From positions 1 through 64,000 of the forward strand of contig NZ_JAJUWS010000031.1 in assembly GCF_021390475.1 (NCBI RefSeq): a DNA stretch of 64,000 nt. Reading direction: 5' to 3'. Positions within the stretch are counted from its first letter, which is position 1, and each line of letters opens with the position of its first letter. The notes beneath the pieces were generated by a model that did no database searches, had not been told where the DNA came from, and was given only the letters and a program-made list of their open reading frames with translations. This document shows positions 49,019-58,390 of this stretch, piece after piece. The stretch comes from Streptomyces sp. ST2-7A (GTDB lineage Bacteria; Actinomycetota; Actinomycetes; Streptomycetales; Streptomycetaceae). The position numbers were made by a program, and so were the translations under genes.

Positions 49019-50265
49019 CCACCCCCCACCCCGCCCCCGGCCACGGCGAACGCCCCCTTCCGGAAGCCGGGTTCACCGGCCCCGCCCGCCCGTACCCGGG
49101 CGGCGACCCGCACGCCGACCACCGCTCCTCCCCGCACCCCTTCACCGACCTCCCCGACCTCGCCGACCCCCGCACCGGCGGGACCGTCCCCGCCGCGAGT
49201 GACGAGTTCTTCGCCGAACGGGAACACCTCATCGCCCCCGAACGCCCCCGCTTCGACCCCGGGGCCTTCGGCCACAAGGGCAAGAGCATGGACGGCTGGG
49301 AGACCCGCCGTCGGCGCGGCACCTCCGCCGACCACCCGCACCCCGACCCCGACGACCACGACTGGGCCCTGATCCGCCTCGGCGTTCCCGGACCCGTGCG
49401 CGGCCTGGTCGTCGACACCGCGCACTTCCGGGGAAACCACCCCGACTCGGTCGCCGTCGACGGCCTCCATCTGCCCGGCACCCCCTCCGTGGCCGAACTC
49501 CTCGCCCCCGGCGCGCCGTGGATCGAGCTGGTGCCCCGCACCCGGGTCGGCGGTCACGCCGCCCACGGCTTCCCCGTCACGGCCTCCCCCCGTCTGACCC
49601 ACCTGCGGCTGCGCCAGTACCCGGACGGCGGTGTCGCCCGGCTGCGCGTCCACGGCGAACCCCTGCCCGACCCCGCCTGGCTCGCCGCCCTGGGCACCTT
49701 CGACCTCCTCGCCGCCGAACACGGCGGACGCGTCGAGGACGCCTCGGACCGCTTCTACTCACCCCCCGCCCACACCCTGTTGCCCGGCCGTCCCGACCGC
49801 ATGGACCAGGGCTGGGAGACCCGTCGCCGGCGCGACCGGGGGCACGACTGGATCCGCTACGCCCTCCCCGCCCGGGCCCGGATCCGCGCCGTGGAGATCG
49901 ACACCGGCCGCTACCGGGGCAACGCCCCCGGCTGGGCCCGCCTGCACACCTTCGACGCCGCCGCTCCCGGAGCCGGCGACCCGACGGATCCGGCCGCCCC
50001 CGGGTGGCGGGAACTGATCCCCGCCACCCGCCTGGAACCGGACACCGTCCACCGCCTGCTGCCCGGTGGCGCCTCCGGCGAGGCCGACGGCGATTCCGGA
50101 ACCGGCTCCGGTGGCGCGCACCCCGGTGACGACGCCCGCACCGCGACCCGGGTCCGCGTGGAGATCCTGCCCGACGGCGGTCTGGCCCGCCTGCGGCTGT
50201 ACGGCTCCCTCACCCACGACGGCGCGACCGATCTGGCGGAACGCTTCCGCGCCGCCCTCCCCTGA
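49015..50265 (+). CDS. alc: Allantoicase
   Basis: A 416-residue allantoicase made of two repeated beta-sandwich domains. Each repeat has the signature MDGWETRRRR or MDQGWETRRRR followed by DW..(I/R) and a D(T)xxxRGN segment (VVDTAHFRGNHP; EIDTGRYRGNAP), then a tail strand LRLRQYPDGGVARLRVHG or EILPDGGLARLRLYG. It splits allantoate to ureidoglycolate and urea. N-terminal 70 residues are longer and more Pro-rich than the fold needs. No ureidoglycolate lyase or urease is seen in this window. Confidence 0.93.
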   Translation: MTTPHPAPGHGERPLPEAGFTGPARPYPGGDPHADHRSSPHPFTDLPDLADPRTGGTVPAASDEFFAEREHLIAPERPRFDPGAFGHKGKSMDGWETRRRRGTSADHPHPDPDDHDWALIRLGVPGPVRGLVVDTAHFRGNHPDSVAVDGLHLPGTPSVAELLAPGAPWIELVPRTRVGGHAAHGFPVTASPRLTHLRLRQYPDGGVARLRVHGEPLPDPAWLAALGTFDLLAAEHGGRVEDASDRFYSPPAHTLLPGRPDRMDQGWETRRRRDRGHDWIRYALPARARIRAVEIDTGRYRGNAPGWARLHTFDAAAPGAGDPTDPAAPGWRELIPATRLEPDTVHRLLPGGASGEADGDSGTGSGGAHPGDDARTATRVRVEILPDGGLARLRLYGSLTHDGATDLAERFRAALP

Positions 50266-50334
50266 CCCCGCCCGGGCCCGGGCCGGCTCGAAATCCTGCG
50301 GGGGAGAGGCCCCTTGGGTCGTAGAGTCGAAGCC

Positions 50335-51651
50335 ATGAGCAGTGACCGGGCCACCGCCCCGCCCACCACCCCGAACCGCACCGCCGACGAGGTCGACGCC
50401 CTCCTCGACGCCGCGCTGCGCACCGACGGGCCGGCCGCCCCGGACGGCACCCCCCTGCCCGCCATCGACCTGCCCACCCTCGGCGGCCGGTTCGTCCGCG
50501 ACCCCTACCCCTTCTACGCCCGCATGCGGGAGCGGTTCGGTGACGTCTGCCGGGTCCTGCTCGGCGACGGGGGCAACGTCTGGTTCGTGCTGGGGCACGA
50601 CGCCGCCCGGAGCGCCCTCACCGATCCCCGATTGATCAAGGACTGGACCCGGGTCGCCGCCATGGAGGGCCTGCGCGACGAGCGCCGCCCCACCGACCAC
50701 AACATGCTCAGCGCGGACCCGCCCCGCCACACCCGGCTGCGACGCCTGGTCTCCCGGGAGTTCACCCCCCGCCGCATCACCATGCCGGAAACCCGGCTCG
50801 AGGAGATCACCCGGGACCTCCTGGACACCATGACGGCCGCCCCGGAGCGCCGCGCCGACCTGGTGGAGGCCCTGGCCGTCCCCCTGCCCATGACGGTGAT
50901 CTGCGAACTCCTCGGCGTGCCCTTCCTGGAACGCGAGGACTTCCGTACCTGGTCCGCGATCCTCCTGGGCTCCTCCACCCCCGAGGAGGAGCGCGACGCC
51001 GCCGTGGCGATGAACGACTACCTGGCCGAACTCGTGGAACGCAAGCGCGCGGCCGGTGGGGACGACCTGCTCGCGGCCCTCATCCGCGCCCGGGACGAGG
51101 AGGGCGACCGGCTCTCGGAGTCCGAGTTGATCGGCATGGCGTTCCTGCTCCTGGTCGCCGGCCACGAGACCACCGTGAACCTCATCGCCAACGCCGTCCT
51201 CGCCCTGCTCACCCACCCCGAACAGCTCGCCGCGCTGCGCCGGGACCCCGACCTGATCGACACCGCGATCGAGGAGACCCTGCGCTGGGACCCGCCGGTG
51301 GAGCGCGCCACCTTCCGCTTCACCACCGAGCCGGTGCGCTTCGGCGAGGTCGTCGTGCCCACCGGTGAGGGCCTGCTCGTCGTCCTCGCCTCCGCGGGTC
51401 GGGATCCCGCGCACGCCCCCGACGCCGACCGCTTCGACATCCTGCGCGACCCCCGCCCGCCGCACCTCTCCTTCGGCCACGGCATCCACTTCTGCCTCGG
51501 CGCGCCCCTCGCCCGGCTGGAGGCCCGGGTCGCCCTGCGCGCGCTGCTCGAGCGCTGCCCCGACCTCGACCTGGACACCGAGCCGAAGGAGATCCGGCAC
51601 CGGGTCAGCCTCATCGTCCGGGGCCCGGAACGGCTGCCCGTGCGCTGGTGA
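50335..51651 (+). CDS. Cytochrome P450 (second)
   Basis: A 438-residue P450: LLVAGHETTVNLIANAVLAL for the I helix, EETLRWDPPVERATFR for ExxR, and FGHGIHFCLGAPLARLEA with thiolate Cys 387. It is a class I bacterial enzyme of the CYP107/105 kind. It is not closely similar to the P450 at 8-9 kb beyond family features. It stands alone after allantoicase and before an EPSP synthase, so its substrate cannot be inferred. A TTG at 50314 is an alternative start; the ATG at 50335 begins a typical N-terminus. Confidence 0.9.
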   Translation: MSSDRATAPPTTPNRTADEVDALLDAALRTDGPAAPDGTPLPAIDLPTLGGRFVRDPYPFYARMRERFGDVCRVLLGDGGNVWFVLGHDAARSALTDPRLIKDWTRVAAMEGLRDERRPTDHNMLSADPPRHTRLRRLVSREFTPRRITMPETRLEEITRDLLDTMTAAPERRADLVEALAVPLPMTVICELLGVPFLEREDFRTWSAILLGSSTPEEERDAAVAMNDYLAELVERKRAAGGDDLLAALIRARDEEGDRLSESELIGMAFLLLVAGHETTVNLIANAVLALLTHPEQLAALRRDPDLIDTAIEETLRWDPPVERATFRFTTEPVRFGEVVVPTGEGLLVVLASAGRDPAHAPDADRFDILRDPRPPHLSFGHGIHFCLGAPLARLEARVALRALLERCPDLDLDTEPKEIRHRVSLIVRGPERLPVRW

Positions 51652-51661
51652 TCCCGGGGCG

Positions 51662-51696
51662 GACGGGGCCGCCTCCGGCGGTGCCGGGGCCCCGTC
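51662..51696 (+). terminator. Hairpin after the second P450
   Basis: GACGGGGCC and GGCCCCGTC, perfect 9-bp arms with a 17-nt loop, beginning 11 bp after the P450 stop codon. Confidence 0.65.
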
Positions 51697-51783
51697 GGTC
51701 CCGTCCACCCCCGCCCGCCCCGGAACGATCTCACCGTTCGGTGCCCGCGACGCCGCCCCCGGCGCCGGTGACATCATGCGGGT

Positions 51784-53034
51784 ATGACGACCGTGTCACT
51801 CCCCGGATCGAAGTCCGTCACCGCCCGCGCCCTCTTCCTGGCCGCCGCCGCCGAAGGCGTCACCACCCTGCGCCGCCCGCTGCTCGCCGACGACACCGAA
51901 GCCTTCGCCGAAGGGTTGGAGCGCCTCGGGTACGCCGTCGAGCGAGGGGCCCGCGACGGGGAGGACCGGCGGATCACCGGCCGCCCCGCCGGCCCCGCCG
52001 CCGCGACGGCCGACATCATGTGCCGGGACGGCGCCACCGTCGCCCGCTTCCTGCCCGGCCTGGTCGCCGCCGGCCGCGGCGAGTACCGTTTCGACGCCTC
52101 CGAACAGTTGCGCCGCCGCCCCATCGGCCCGCTGGTCACCGCTCTGCGCGAACTGGGCGTGCGGGTGGAGTGCGAGGAGGCCGAGGGACACCTGCCGCTG
52201 CGCGTGGTCGCCGACGGCGTCAAGGGCGGGGAACTGGAGTTGGACGCCGGCCTGTCCTCCCAGTACCTCACCGCGCTGCTGCTCCTCGGCCCGCTGACCG
52301 ACGAGGGGCTGCGGATCACCGTCACCGGCCTGGTCTCCGTGCCGTACGTGGAGATCACCATCGCGATGATGCGCTCCTTCGGCGTGACCGTCGAACGGGA
52401 GGGCGACACCTTCGTCGTGCCGCCGGGCGGCTACCGGGCCGCCGACTACGCGGTGGAGCCCGACGCCTCCACCGCGAGCTACTTCTTCGCCGCCGCCGCC
52501 CTCACCGGTCGCGAGGTCACCGTCCCCGGCCTGGGGCGCGGCGCACTCCAGGGTGACCTGCGGTTCGTGGACATCCTGCGGAAGATGGGCGCCGAGGTGA
52601 GGGTGGGGGAGGACACCACCACCGTGCGCGGCACCGGCACCCTGCGCGGCGTGACCGTCAACATGCGGGACATCTCCGACACCATGCCCACCCTGGCGGC
52701 CATCGCGCCCTTCGCCGACGGCCCGGTGCGCATCGAGGACGTGTACAACACCCGGATCAAGGAGTCCGACCGCCTCGACGCCTGCGCCGACAACCTCGGT
52801 CGGCTCGGCATCCGCACCGCCACGGGTCGGGACTGGTTGGAGATCCATCCCGGCACGCCGGTGGGCGCCGAGATCGGCTGCCGCCGCGACCACCGGATGG
52901 CGATGAGTTTCTCCGTGACGGCCCTGCGCACCCCCGGCATCACCCTCGACGACCCGGAGTGCGTGAAGAAGACCTTCCCGGACTTCCATCGGGTCTTCGC
53001 CGAGGTCTGGGGCCCGCCCGCCGGGACCACCTGA
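51784..53034 (+). CDS. aroA: EPSP synthase, divergent type
   Basis: A 416-residue 5-enolpyruvylshikimate-3-phosphate synthase. Catalytic positions are kept: LPGSKSVTARAL at the N-terminus (Lys, Ser, Arg), the aspartate in ISDTMPT, the glutamate in IKESDRLD, DHRMAMSFSV and KKTFPDF. The usual G-N-A-G-T-A-M-R-P loop instead reads CRDGATVARFL, with Ala at the position of E. coli Gly 96 and Phe at Pro 101 by my alignment, changes associated elsewhere with reduced glyphosate sensitivity. It is probably a second copy or pathway-dedicated shikimate enzyme, since no other aro gene is near. The ATG has no strong ribosome site. Confidence 0.88.
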   Translation: MTTVSLPGSKSVTARALFLAAAAEGVTTLRRPLLADDTEAFAEGLERLGYAVERGARDGEDRRITGRPAGPAAATADIMCRDGATVARFLPGLVAAGRGEYRFDASEQLRRRPIGPLVTALRELGVRVECEEAEGHLPLRVVADGVKGGELELDAGLSSQYLTALLLLGPLTDEGLRITVTGLVSVPYVEITIAMMRSFGVTVEREGDTFVVPPGGYRAADYAVEPDASTASYFFAAAALTGREVTVPGLGRGALQGDLRFVDILRKMGAEVRVGEDTTTVRGTGTLRGVTVNMRDISDTMPTLAAIAPFADGPVRIEDVYNTRIKESDRLDACADNLGRLGIRTATGRDWLEIHPGTPVGAEIGCRRDHRMAMSFSVTALRTPGITLDDPECVKKTFPDFHRVFAEVWGPPAGTT

Positions 53035-53051
53035 GCCACGAGGATGACCGG

Positions 53052-53068
53052 GACCTCCTCCGGAGGTC
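53052..53068 (+). terminator. Small hairpin after aroA
   Basis: GACCTCC-TCC-GGAGGTC, perfect 7-bp arms, starting 18 bp after the aroA stop. Confidence 0.5.
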
Positions 53069-53218
53069 GTAAGGGGCACCGTCGCGGGTCGCAGAACCGG
53101 TGTGGTCCCGCGCGGGATGTGGCGACCCGGGCCGCACCGGAAGAGTGGGGACCACGCCGCCGGCCGGAGCGGGGCACCATCCCCTCCGGCCGGTGCCCCA
53201 CCGAGCAGGAGAGAATCC

Positions 53219-55261
53219 GTGAATCCGGTCGCCACACCACCCGCCGCCACCCCGTCCGCCGAGCCGCCGCCCGCCCCGGGCCGGGAGGCACGGCGCGCCC
53301 GTCGCAGTCGATGGACGGCCCCGGCGGCCGGAGTCCTCCTCGCGGCCCTCACCCTGACCGGCTGCGCGGGCACGGCCGTCGGGGACGCCCCCGTGCCCCC
53401 GCCCCCGCCCCCCACCGCCGACCTCACCGCCGAGGACCTGGACACCTGGCTCGACGGCCTGGTCCCCGCGGCTCTGGAGCAGACCGGTATCCCCGGCGCG
53501 GCGATCTCCGTGGTCCACGACGGCGAGGTGCTCACCGCGCGCGGTTACGGTCACGCCGACACCGGCGCGGACGGCGGGGACCCGGTGCCGGTGGACGCCG
53601 ACCGGACCCTCTTCCGGGTGGGGTCGGTCTCCAAGCTCTTCACCGCCACCGCCGTGATGCAGCTGGTGGAGCGCGGCGAGATCGACCTGGACGCCGACGT
53701 GCACGAGTACCTCGACTTCACGGTCCCCACCTCCTTCGACGACGACCTGACGACGCGCCACCTGCTGACCCACACCCCCGGCTTCGAGGAGCGGATAGCG
53801 GATCTGATCGCGCCGGAGGACACCGAGATCGACCTGCGTGGCCACCTGGTCACCGACCCGCCGGAACAGGTCTACCGGCCCGGGACGATCCCCGCCTACT
53901 CCAACTACGGCGCCACGCTCGCCGGATACGTCGTCGAGCGCGTCTCCGGGGTCCCCTTCGAGGAGTACGTGCGGGAGAACATCCTCGAACCGCTGGGCAT
54001 GGACTCCTCCGACTTCGCCCAGCCCCTTCCCGGCGACCTGCGTGACCGCATGGCGGGCGGCTACGCCTCCGCCACCGGCCCTGCCGGCCCCTTCGAGGTC
54101 GTCACCGCCGCCCCCGCCGGCGCCCTGACCTCCTCGGCGACCGACATGGCGCGCTTCATGCTCGCGCACCTGGGGGAGACCGGTGACGGGCCGACCCTCC
54201 TCGCCCCCGAGACCCTGGAACTCATGCACGCACCGGGCCTGGACGCCGACTCGCTCGGCGCTCTCGCCGAGGGACCGCGGATGACCCTCGGGTTCTTCGA
54301 GGAGAACCGCAACGGCCGGCACATCGTCGGCCACGGCGGTGACACCAAGTTCTTCCACACCCACCTGCAACTCCACCCGGAGGCGGGCACCGGGGTCTTC
54401 GTGACCCTCAACGGTGGTGGACGGGGGGACATCGACAGCCTGCGCCTGCGCGAGTCGATCCTCCACGGCTTCACCGACCGCTACTTCCCCGGCGACCCCG
54501 GCAGTCAGGGCACGCGGCCGACGGCGGCCGAACACGCGGCCGTGGCCGAGGGCGTCTACGAGAGCTCCCGGTCGATGCACACCACCTTCCTGTCGGTCCT
54601 CGGCGCCCTCGGCGGACAGACGCACATCGTCGCCCGTGAGGACGGCACCATCCTGGTCACCCCCGGACCGGAGACCCTGGAGCCCACCGTCTACGAGGAG
54701 ATCGAGCCGTGGGTGTGGCGCGAGGTCGGCGGGCAACGCATGCTGACCATGCGGGTGCGCGACGACCGGGTGGAGGCGATCGGCTACGCCTCGGCCTTCG
54801 CCCTGCTGCCCGCGAGCCCGGCCCGGCACGCCTCCCTCACCCTCCCGATCCTGGCCCTCTCGACCCTGATCCTGCTGGCCGCCGCCCTGGCCCGGCCCGT
54901 CGGCGCCCTGATCCGCCGCCGATTCTCCCTGCCCGCGCCGACCCGGACCGCGCGTCTGCCCCGGGCTCTGCGGACCACGGGCGCCGTGGCCGTACTCGCA
55001 GCCCTGGCGGGGTGGGCCCTGACCCTCACCCGGGTCATGGAGTTGGAGCAGGTGTCGCCGCTCCTGCTCCGCGCGCTGGTGGCCGTCCAGTGGCTCGGTG
55101 TGCTCGCGGTGATCCCCGCCGCCCTCGTCCTGGTCGGGGACGCCCGACACCGCGCGGGAGCGTGGCGGTACGTCACCGGCGCGCTCGTCCTCCTCGGGCT
55201 CGTGGGGGTGGCGTACTTCGCGGCCGTCTTCGGACTGCTCTCCCTCGACGTCTCCTACTGA
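53219..55261 (+). CDS. Membrane-anchored serine beta-lactamase-like protein
   Basis: A 680-residue exported protein. A hydrophobic signal with lipobox LTGC (about residue 45) leads into a class C beta-lactamase/DD-peptidase-like domain with S136-V-S-K139, Tyr 227 in YSNYG and a C-terminal HGGDT in place of KTG. After about residue 430 comes a linker, then four membrane segments at the C-terminus (about 535-560, 580-600, 612-635 and 648-670). It may act as an esterase, peptidase or penicillin-interacting protein tethered at both ends to the membrane. The GTG at 53219 has AGGAGA 6 bp upstream. A two-component pair follows 115 bp later. Confidence 0.82.
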   Translation: MNPVATPPAATPSAEPPPAPGREARRARRSRWTAPAAGVLLAALTLTGCAGTAVGDAPVPPPPPPTADLTAEDLDTWLDGLVPAALEQTGIPGAAISVVHDGEVLTARGYGHADTGADGGDPVPVDADRTLFRVGSVSKLFTATAVMQLVERGEIDLDADVHEYLDFTVPTSFDDDLTTRHLLTHTPGFEERIADLIAPEDTEIDLRGHLVTDPPEQVYRPGTIPAYSNYGATLAGYVVERVSGVPFEEYVRENILEPLGMDSSDFAQPLPGDLRDRMAGGYASATGPAGPFEVVTAAPAGALTSSATDMARFMLAHLGETGDGPTLLAPETLELMHAPGLDADSLGALAEGPRMTLGFFEENRNGRHIVGHGGDTKFFHTHLQLHPEAGTGVFVTLNGGGRGDIDSLRLRESILHGFTDRYFPGDPGSQGTRPTAAEHAAVAEGVYESSRSMHTTFLSVLGALGGQTHIVAREDGTILVTPGPETLEPTVYEEIEPWVWREVGGQRMLTMRVRDDRVEAIGYASAFALLPASPARHASLTLPILALSTLILLAAALARPVGALIRRRFSLPAPTRTARLPRALRTTGAVAVLAALAGWALTLTRVMELEQVSPLLLRALVAVQWLGVLAVIPAALVLVGDARHRAGAWRYVTGALVLLGLVGVAYFAAVFGLLSLDVSY

Positions 55262-55376
55262 GCACCTCTCCGCGCCCCTCTCCGCCGGGGGCGGCGGGCC
55301 CGCCGCCGGGCGCCGGCCCCCGCCCCCGGCGGATGCGGCACGATGGGCACGCCTCCCGATGAACGAGGAACCGAGC

Positions 55377-56879
55377 ATGGTGACGACCCACGAATCCCCC
55401 GACACCCCCGGTGGCCCCCTCCCCGGGGCCGACGCGGAGCCGCCCGACGGCATCGGCCCCCGCCTCACCGCGCGGCTGGACGAACGGTTGAACCGCGCGG
55501 GCCTGCGCACTCCGTTCGCCCGCGACCTCCTCACGGCGGCGGCCGTCGCCGTCCTCTCCGTCGGTATGCTCCTGCTCACCCTGCTGATCCTCGCGCGGGC
55601 GGAGGACATCCGGCTCCCGGTGCCCGCCACGGCGGTCCTGATCCTCCTCGTCGGCGCGCAGTCGGCGGTGCTGTGCGTGCGCCGGCGGAACCCGGTCGCG
55701 TGCCTGTCGATCGTGGCCGGCCTCCAACTCGCGGCCCTGCCGTTCTTTCCCGCGGGAGTGAACTTCCAGGGGCTCGCGCCCTTCGTGGCCGCCTACACCT
55801 GCGGCACCCTGCTGCCCGCCCGAGCCCGGATCCGACTCCTGGCGGCCGTCACCGTGCTCCACGGTCTGGTGGGAGCCGTGGTCGCCGGGGCTTTCGTGAC
55901 ATCGGTCGGGGCCGTGGACCTCGGGTTCCCGGTCGGTTCCGGTGACGATCCGCTGTTGCGGTTCCTCGAGGCGACGGTCTGGGCCGTGCTGGTCTACGGC
56001 GGTTCCGCGCTCGTGGGGATCCATGTCGGCACCCGCCGCCGGTACCTCGAGCTGCTACGGGTCCGGGCGGACGAGGCGATCCGCGCGCAGCGGGAACGCG
56101 CCGAGAACGCGATCCGCGCCGAACGAACCAACATGGCCCGCGAGTTGCACGACATCGCCGCCCACCACCTGTCCGGGATGGTCGTTCAGGCGGGAGCGGT
56201 GGAACGGCTCATCGGCCGGGACGACCGCGCCGCCCGCGAGGCGACCGCCTGGATCCGCGCCCGGGGCCGCGAGACGCTCGACGGCCTGCGCCTGGTCGCC
56301 CGAACCCTGCGCGACCCCGGGTGGGACACGGAGTACCCCGGCGCCGGACCCGGGGGAGGGGACGGACCGGTGCCGCTCGGCGCGCCGATGCCGGGGGTCG
56401 CCGCCCTCGACGCCCTGGTGCGGGCCGAACGCGAACTCGGCATCATCGTCGAACTCGTTCGGGAGGGCGATCCGTACCCGCTGCCGCCGGTCGCCGACGT
56501 CACCGTCCACCACGTCGCCCGACAGGCGCTGTCCAACGCCCGCGAGCACGCCCCCGGCGCCCCCGTGCGGATCCTCCTGCGCCACGAGGCCGGCCGGGTC
56601 GTCCTGGAGGTGGACAACGGGCCGGGCCGGGTGGGGGAGGGGGACGCCCCCGCCGGGGAGGGCGCCGAGCCCGGAAACGCCCCGCGGGGAATGGGACTCA
56701 TCGGGATGGGGGAGCGGGCCCACCTGGTCAACGGCCGACTGATGGCCGGCCCGACCCCCTCGGGCGGATGGCGCGTCCGGCTGGAGATCCCGGTGGACCG
56801 CGAGCGTGCCCCGGTTCGGGACACCCCGGGCGGAACGGGACACGACACGGATGACGTCGAGAAGAGGAACGGACGATGA
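55377..56879 (+). CDS. NarL-type sensor histidine kinase
   Basis: A 500-residue sensor kinase. Membrane segments lie in residues 50-210 (four to six spans with short loops), then a HisKA_3 dimerisation helix NMARELHDIAAHHLSGMV with phospho-acceptor His 258, and a HATPase domain (ALSNAREHAPGAPVRI, LEVDNGPG, RGMGLIGMGERAHLVNG). It lacks a periplasmic sensor domain, typical of intramembrane-sensing actinobacterial kinases. The ATG at 55377 has GAGGAA 7 bp before it; ATG 55359 is an alternative. Its stop overlaps the regulator start (ATGA). Confidence 0.92.
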   Translation: MVTTHESPDTPGGPLPGADAEPPDGIGPRLTARLDERLNRAGLRTPFARDLLTAAAVAVLSVGMLLLTLLILARAEDIRLPVPATAVLILLVGAQSAVLCVRRRNPVACLSIVAGLQLAALPFFPAGVNFQGLAPFVAAYTCGTLLPARARIRLLAAVTVLHGLVGAVVAGAFVTSVGAVDLGFPVGSGDDPLLRFLEATVWAVLVYGGSALVGIHVGTRRRYLELLRVRADEAIRAQRERAENAIRAERTNMARELHDIAAHHLSGMVVQAGAVERLIGRDDRAAREATAWIRARGRETLDGLRLVARTLRDPGWDTEYPGAGPGGGDGPVPLGAPMPGVAALDALVRAERELGIIVELVREGDPYPLPPVADVTVHHVARQALSNAREHAPGAPVRILLRHEAGRVVLEVDNGPGRVGEGDAPAGEGAEPGNAPRGMGLIGMGERAHLVNGRLMAGPTPSGGWRVRLEIPVDRERAPVRDTPGGTGHDTDDVEKRNGR

Positions 56880-57532
56880 TCAGGGTTCTCCTGGTGGACG
56901 ACCAGGCCATGGTGAGGGCGGGATTCCGCGTCATCCTCGGCACGGCGGAGGACATCGAGGTGGTCGGCGAGTGCGCCGACGGCCGCCGGGCGGTCGAACT
57001 CGCCGAACGCCTGAAGCCCGACGTCATCTGCATGGACGTGCGGATGCCCGGTGGGGACGGACTGACCGCGACCCGCGAGATCCTCTCCCGTGCCGTGGAC
57101 GACCCGCCCCGCATCCTGGTCGTCACCACCTTCGACCTGGACGAATACGTCTTCGGCGCGTTGGAGGCCGGGGTCGCCGGATTCGTGCTGAAGGACACCG
57201 ACCCGGACGAACTGATCGACGCCGTACGCCGGATCGCCCGGGGACAGGGACTGGTGGACCGGTCGGTGACCCGGCGCGTGATGGACGAGTTCGCCCGCCG
57301 TACACCGGCCGGCCGGCCGGCCCCGGAAGCCGCCGAACTCCTTACGGACCGGGAGGCCGAGATCGTCCGCCTCCTCGCCCGGGGCATGTCGAACGCCGAG
57401 ATCGGGCGGGAACTGTTCATCGAGACCAGCACGGTCAAGTCGCACCTGGGCCGGGCGATGACCAAGATCGGCGCCCGGGACCGGCTCCAGACCGTGGTCT
57501 GGGCCTACCGCAACGGCGTGGCCCGACCGTAG
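56876..57532 (+). CDS. NarL-type response regulator
   Basis: A 218-residue response regulator: receiver domain with the acidic pair in LLVDDQAMVRAG, phospho-acceptor Asp 54 in ICMDVRMPGG, the conserved Thr in VVTTFDLDEY and Lys in FVLKDTDPDEL; GerE helix-turn-helix at the C-terminus (LTDREAEIVRLLARGMSNAEI, shown in part as EAEIVRLLARGMSNAEI; TSTVKSHLGRAM). Coupled to the kinase gene. The nearest candidate target is the upstream membrane beta-lactamase-like gene, which is inference from position. Confidence 0.93.
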   Translation: MIRVLLVDDQAMVRAGFRVILGTAEDIEVVGECADGRRAVELAERLKPDVICMDVRMPGGDGLTATREILSRAVDDPPRILVVTTFDLDEYVFGALEAGVAGFVLKDTDPDELIDAVRRIARGQGLVDRSVTRRVMDEFARRTPAGRPAPEAAELLTDREAEIVRLLARGMSNAEIGRELFIETSTVKSHLGRAMTKIGARDRLQTVVWAYRNGVARP

Positions 57533-57797
57533 CGGGCACCACATGCGGGGACACCCCGGCCCGGCGGATCAGTCGTCCCGCGACAGGGAATCACCCCGCC
57601 GCGCCTCCCGTGCCGTACAACCGGCGAGCACACCAACCAGACCGACTCCGGACGGTTGGCCCACCTCGCTCCCCTCCGCACGGCGCCCCTCCCCGATCGG
57701 TGACGGCCCGGCACGGAATCCGTCCACCGGCCGACCATGACCGCGACCGTTCGTGTCGGGCGCGCCCCCACCGGAGCGACGAATGCCGCCCCGGCAC

Positions 57798-58023
57798 TCA
57801 GCCGACGCCGGCCCCCGGCCCGGCCACCCGCCGCACGCGGCGCAGGTTCCGGACCAACGTCCACGTGGCGAGCAGGACCATCGCCGCTCCGACCCCCACC
57901 CACCCACCCACCCGCCCCACCGGCGCGGTACCCGCGCACGGCACCGAGGAGGAGAAGGGCCGCGACGAGAACCCCGAGGACGGACAGCACGGCGGAGATT
58001 CGGGCTTCGATACGGTCGCTCAC
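57798..58023 (-). pseudogene. Two-span small membrane protein gene, frameshifted
   Basis: Reading leftward from GTG 58023 (AAGGA upstream) gives RIEARISAVLSVLGVLVAALLLLGAVRGYRAGG (part: SVLGVLVAALLLLGAV), a clear first membrane helix. In a G/T repeat near 57897-57915 the frame must change by one base to continue into a second helix, GAAMVLLATWTLVRNLRRVRR, stopping at 57798. Unshifted, the frame runs into low-complexity sequence for over 100 residues. The intact product would be about 75 residues with two membrane spans. Cause: either a real indel in the GGGT repeat or a sequencing error. Confidence 0.55.
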
Positions 58024-58390
58024 CCGCACATCATCCTTCGTCACGCCGCCCGGGGAGGGGAACCGTTCGGAGTCGGTCGGCCGAACAACGGGAAACGGCC
58101 GGCATCGACCCCCGGCGCACCGGCCCCGGGCGTCGGTCGGGCATCGGTGTTCACACCCCGCCGGGACGCCTCACCCGGTGCCCGGGCCGGGGACACCGGG
58201 CTTCCACGGCTCACCGGAACCGAAGCGGGCGCGGAGCACGACGTGCGGGGAGGCCAACACCGCGTCGATCGCCTCCCGGGGGACCTCCCTCCGGGCCGGC
58301 CGCCGGGGCACGTGCCGGTAACCGGCGGCCCGCATCGCCTCCGCCCCCTCCCGCCATCCCTCGGCGGCGTTCACGACTTCGTCCACCGCC
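58024..58390. other. Gene-poor stretch before the ASCH remnant
   Basis: No intact gene. The minus strand shows one locally protein-like stretch around 58200-58380 (AMRAAGYRHVPRRPARREVP, EAIDAVLASPHVVLRARFG) without a start I can support. This may be part of the same decayed neighbourhood as the flanking remnants. Confidence 0.35.
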
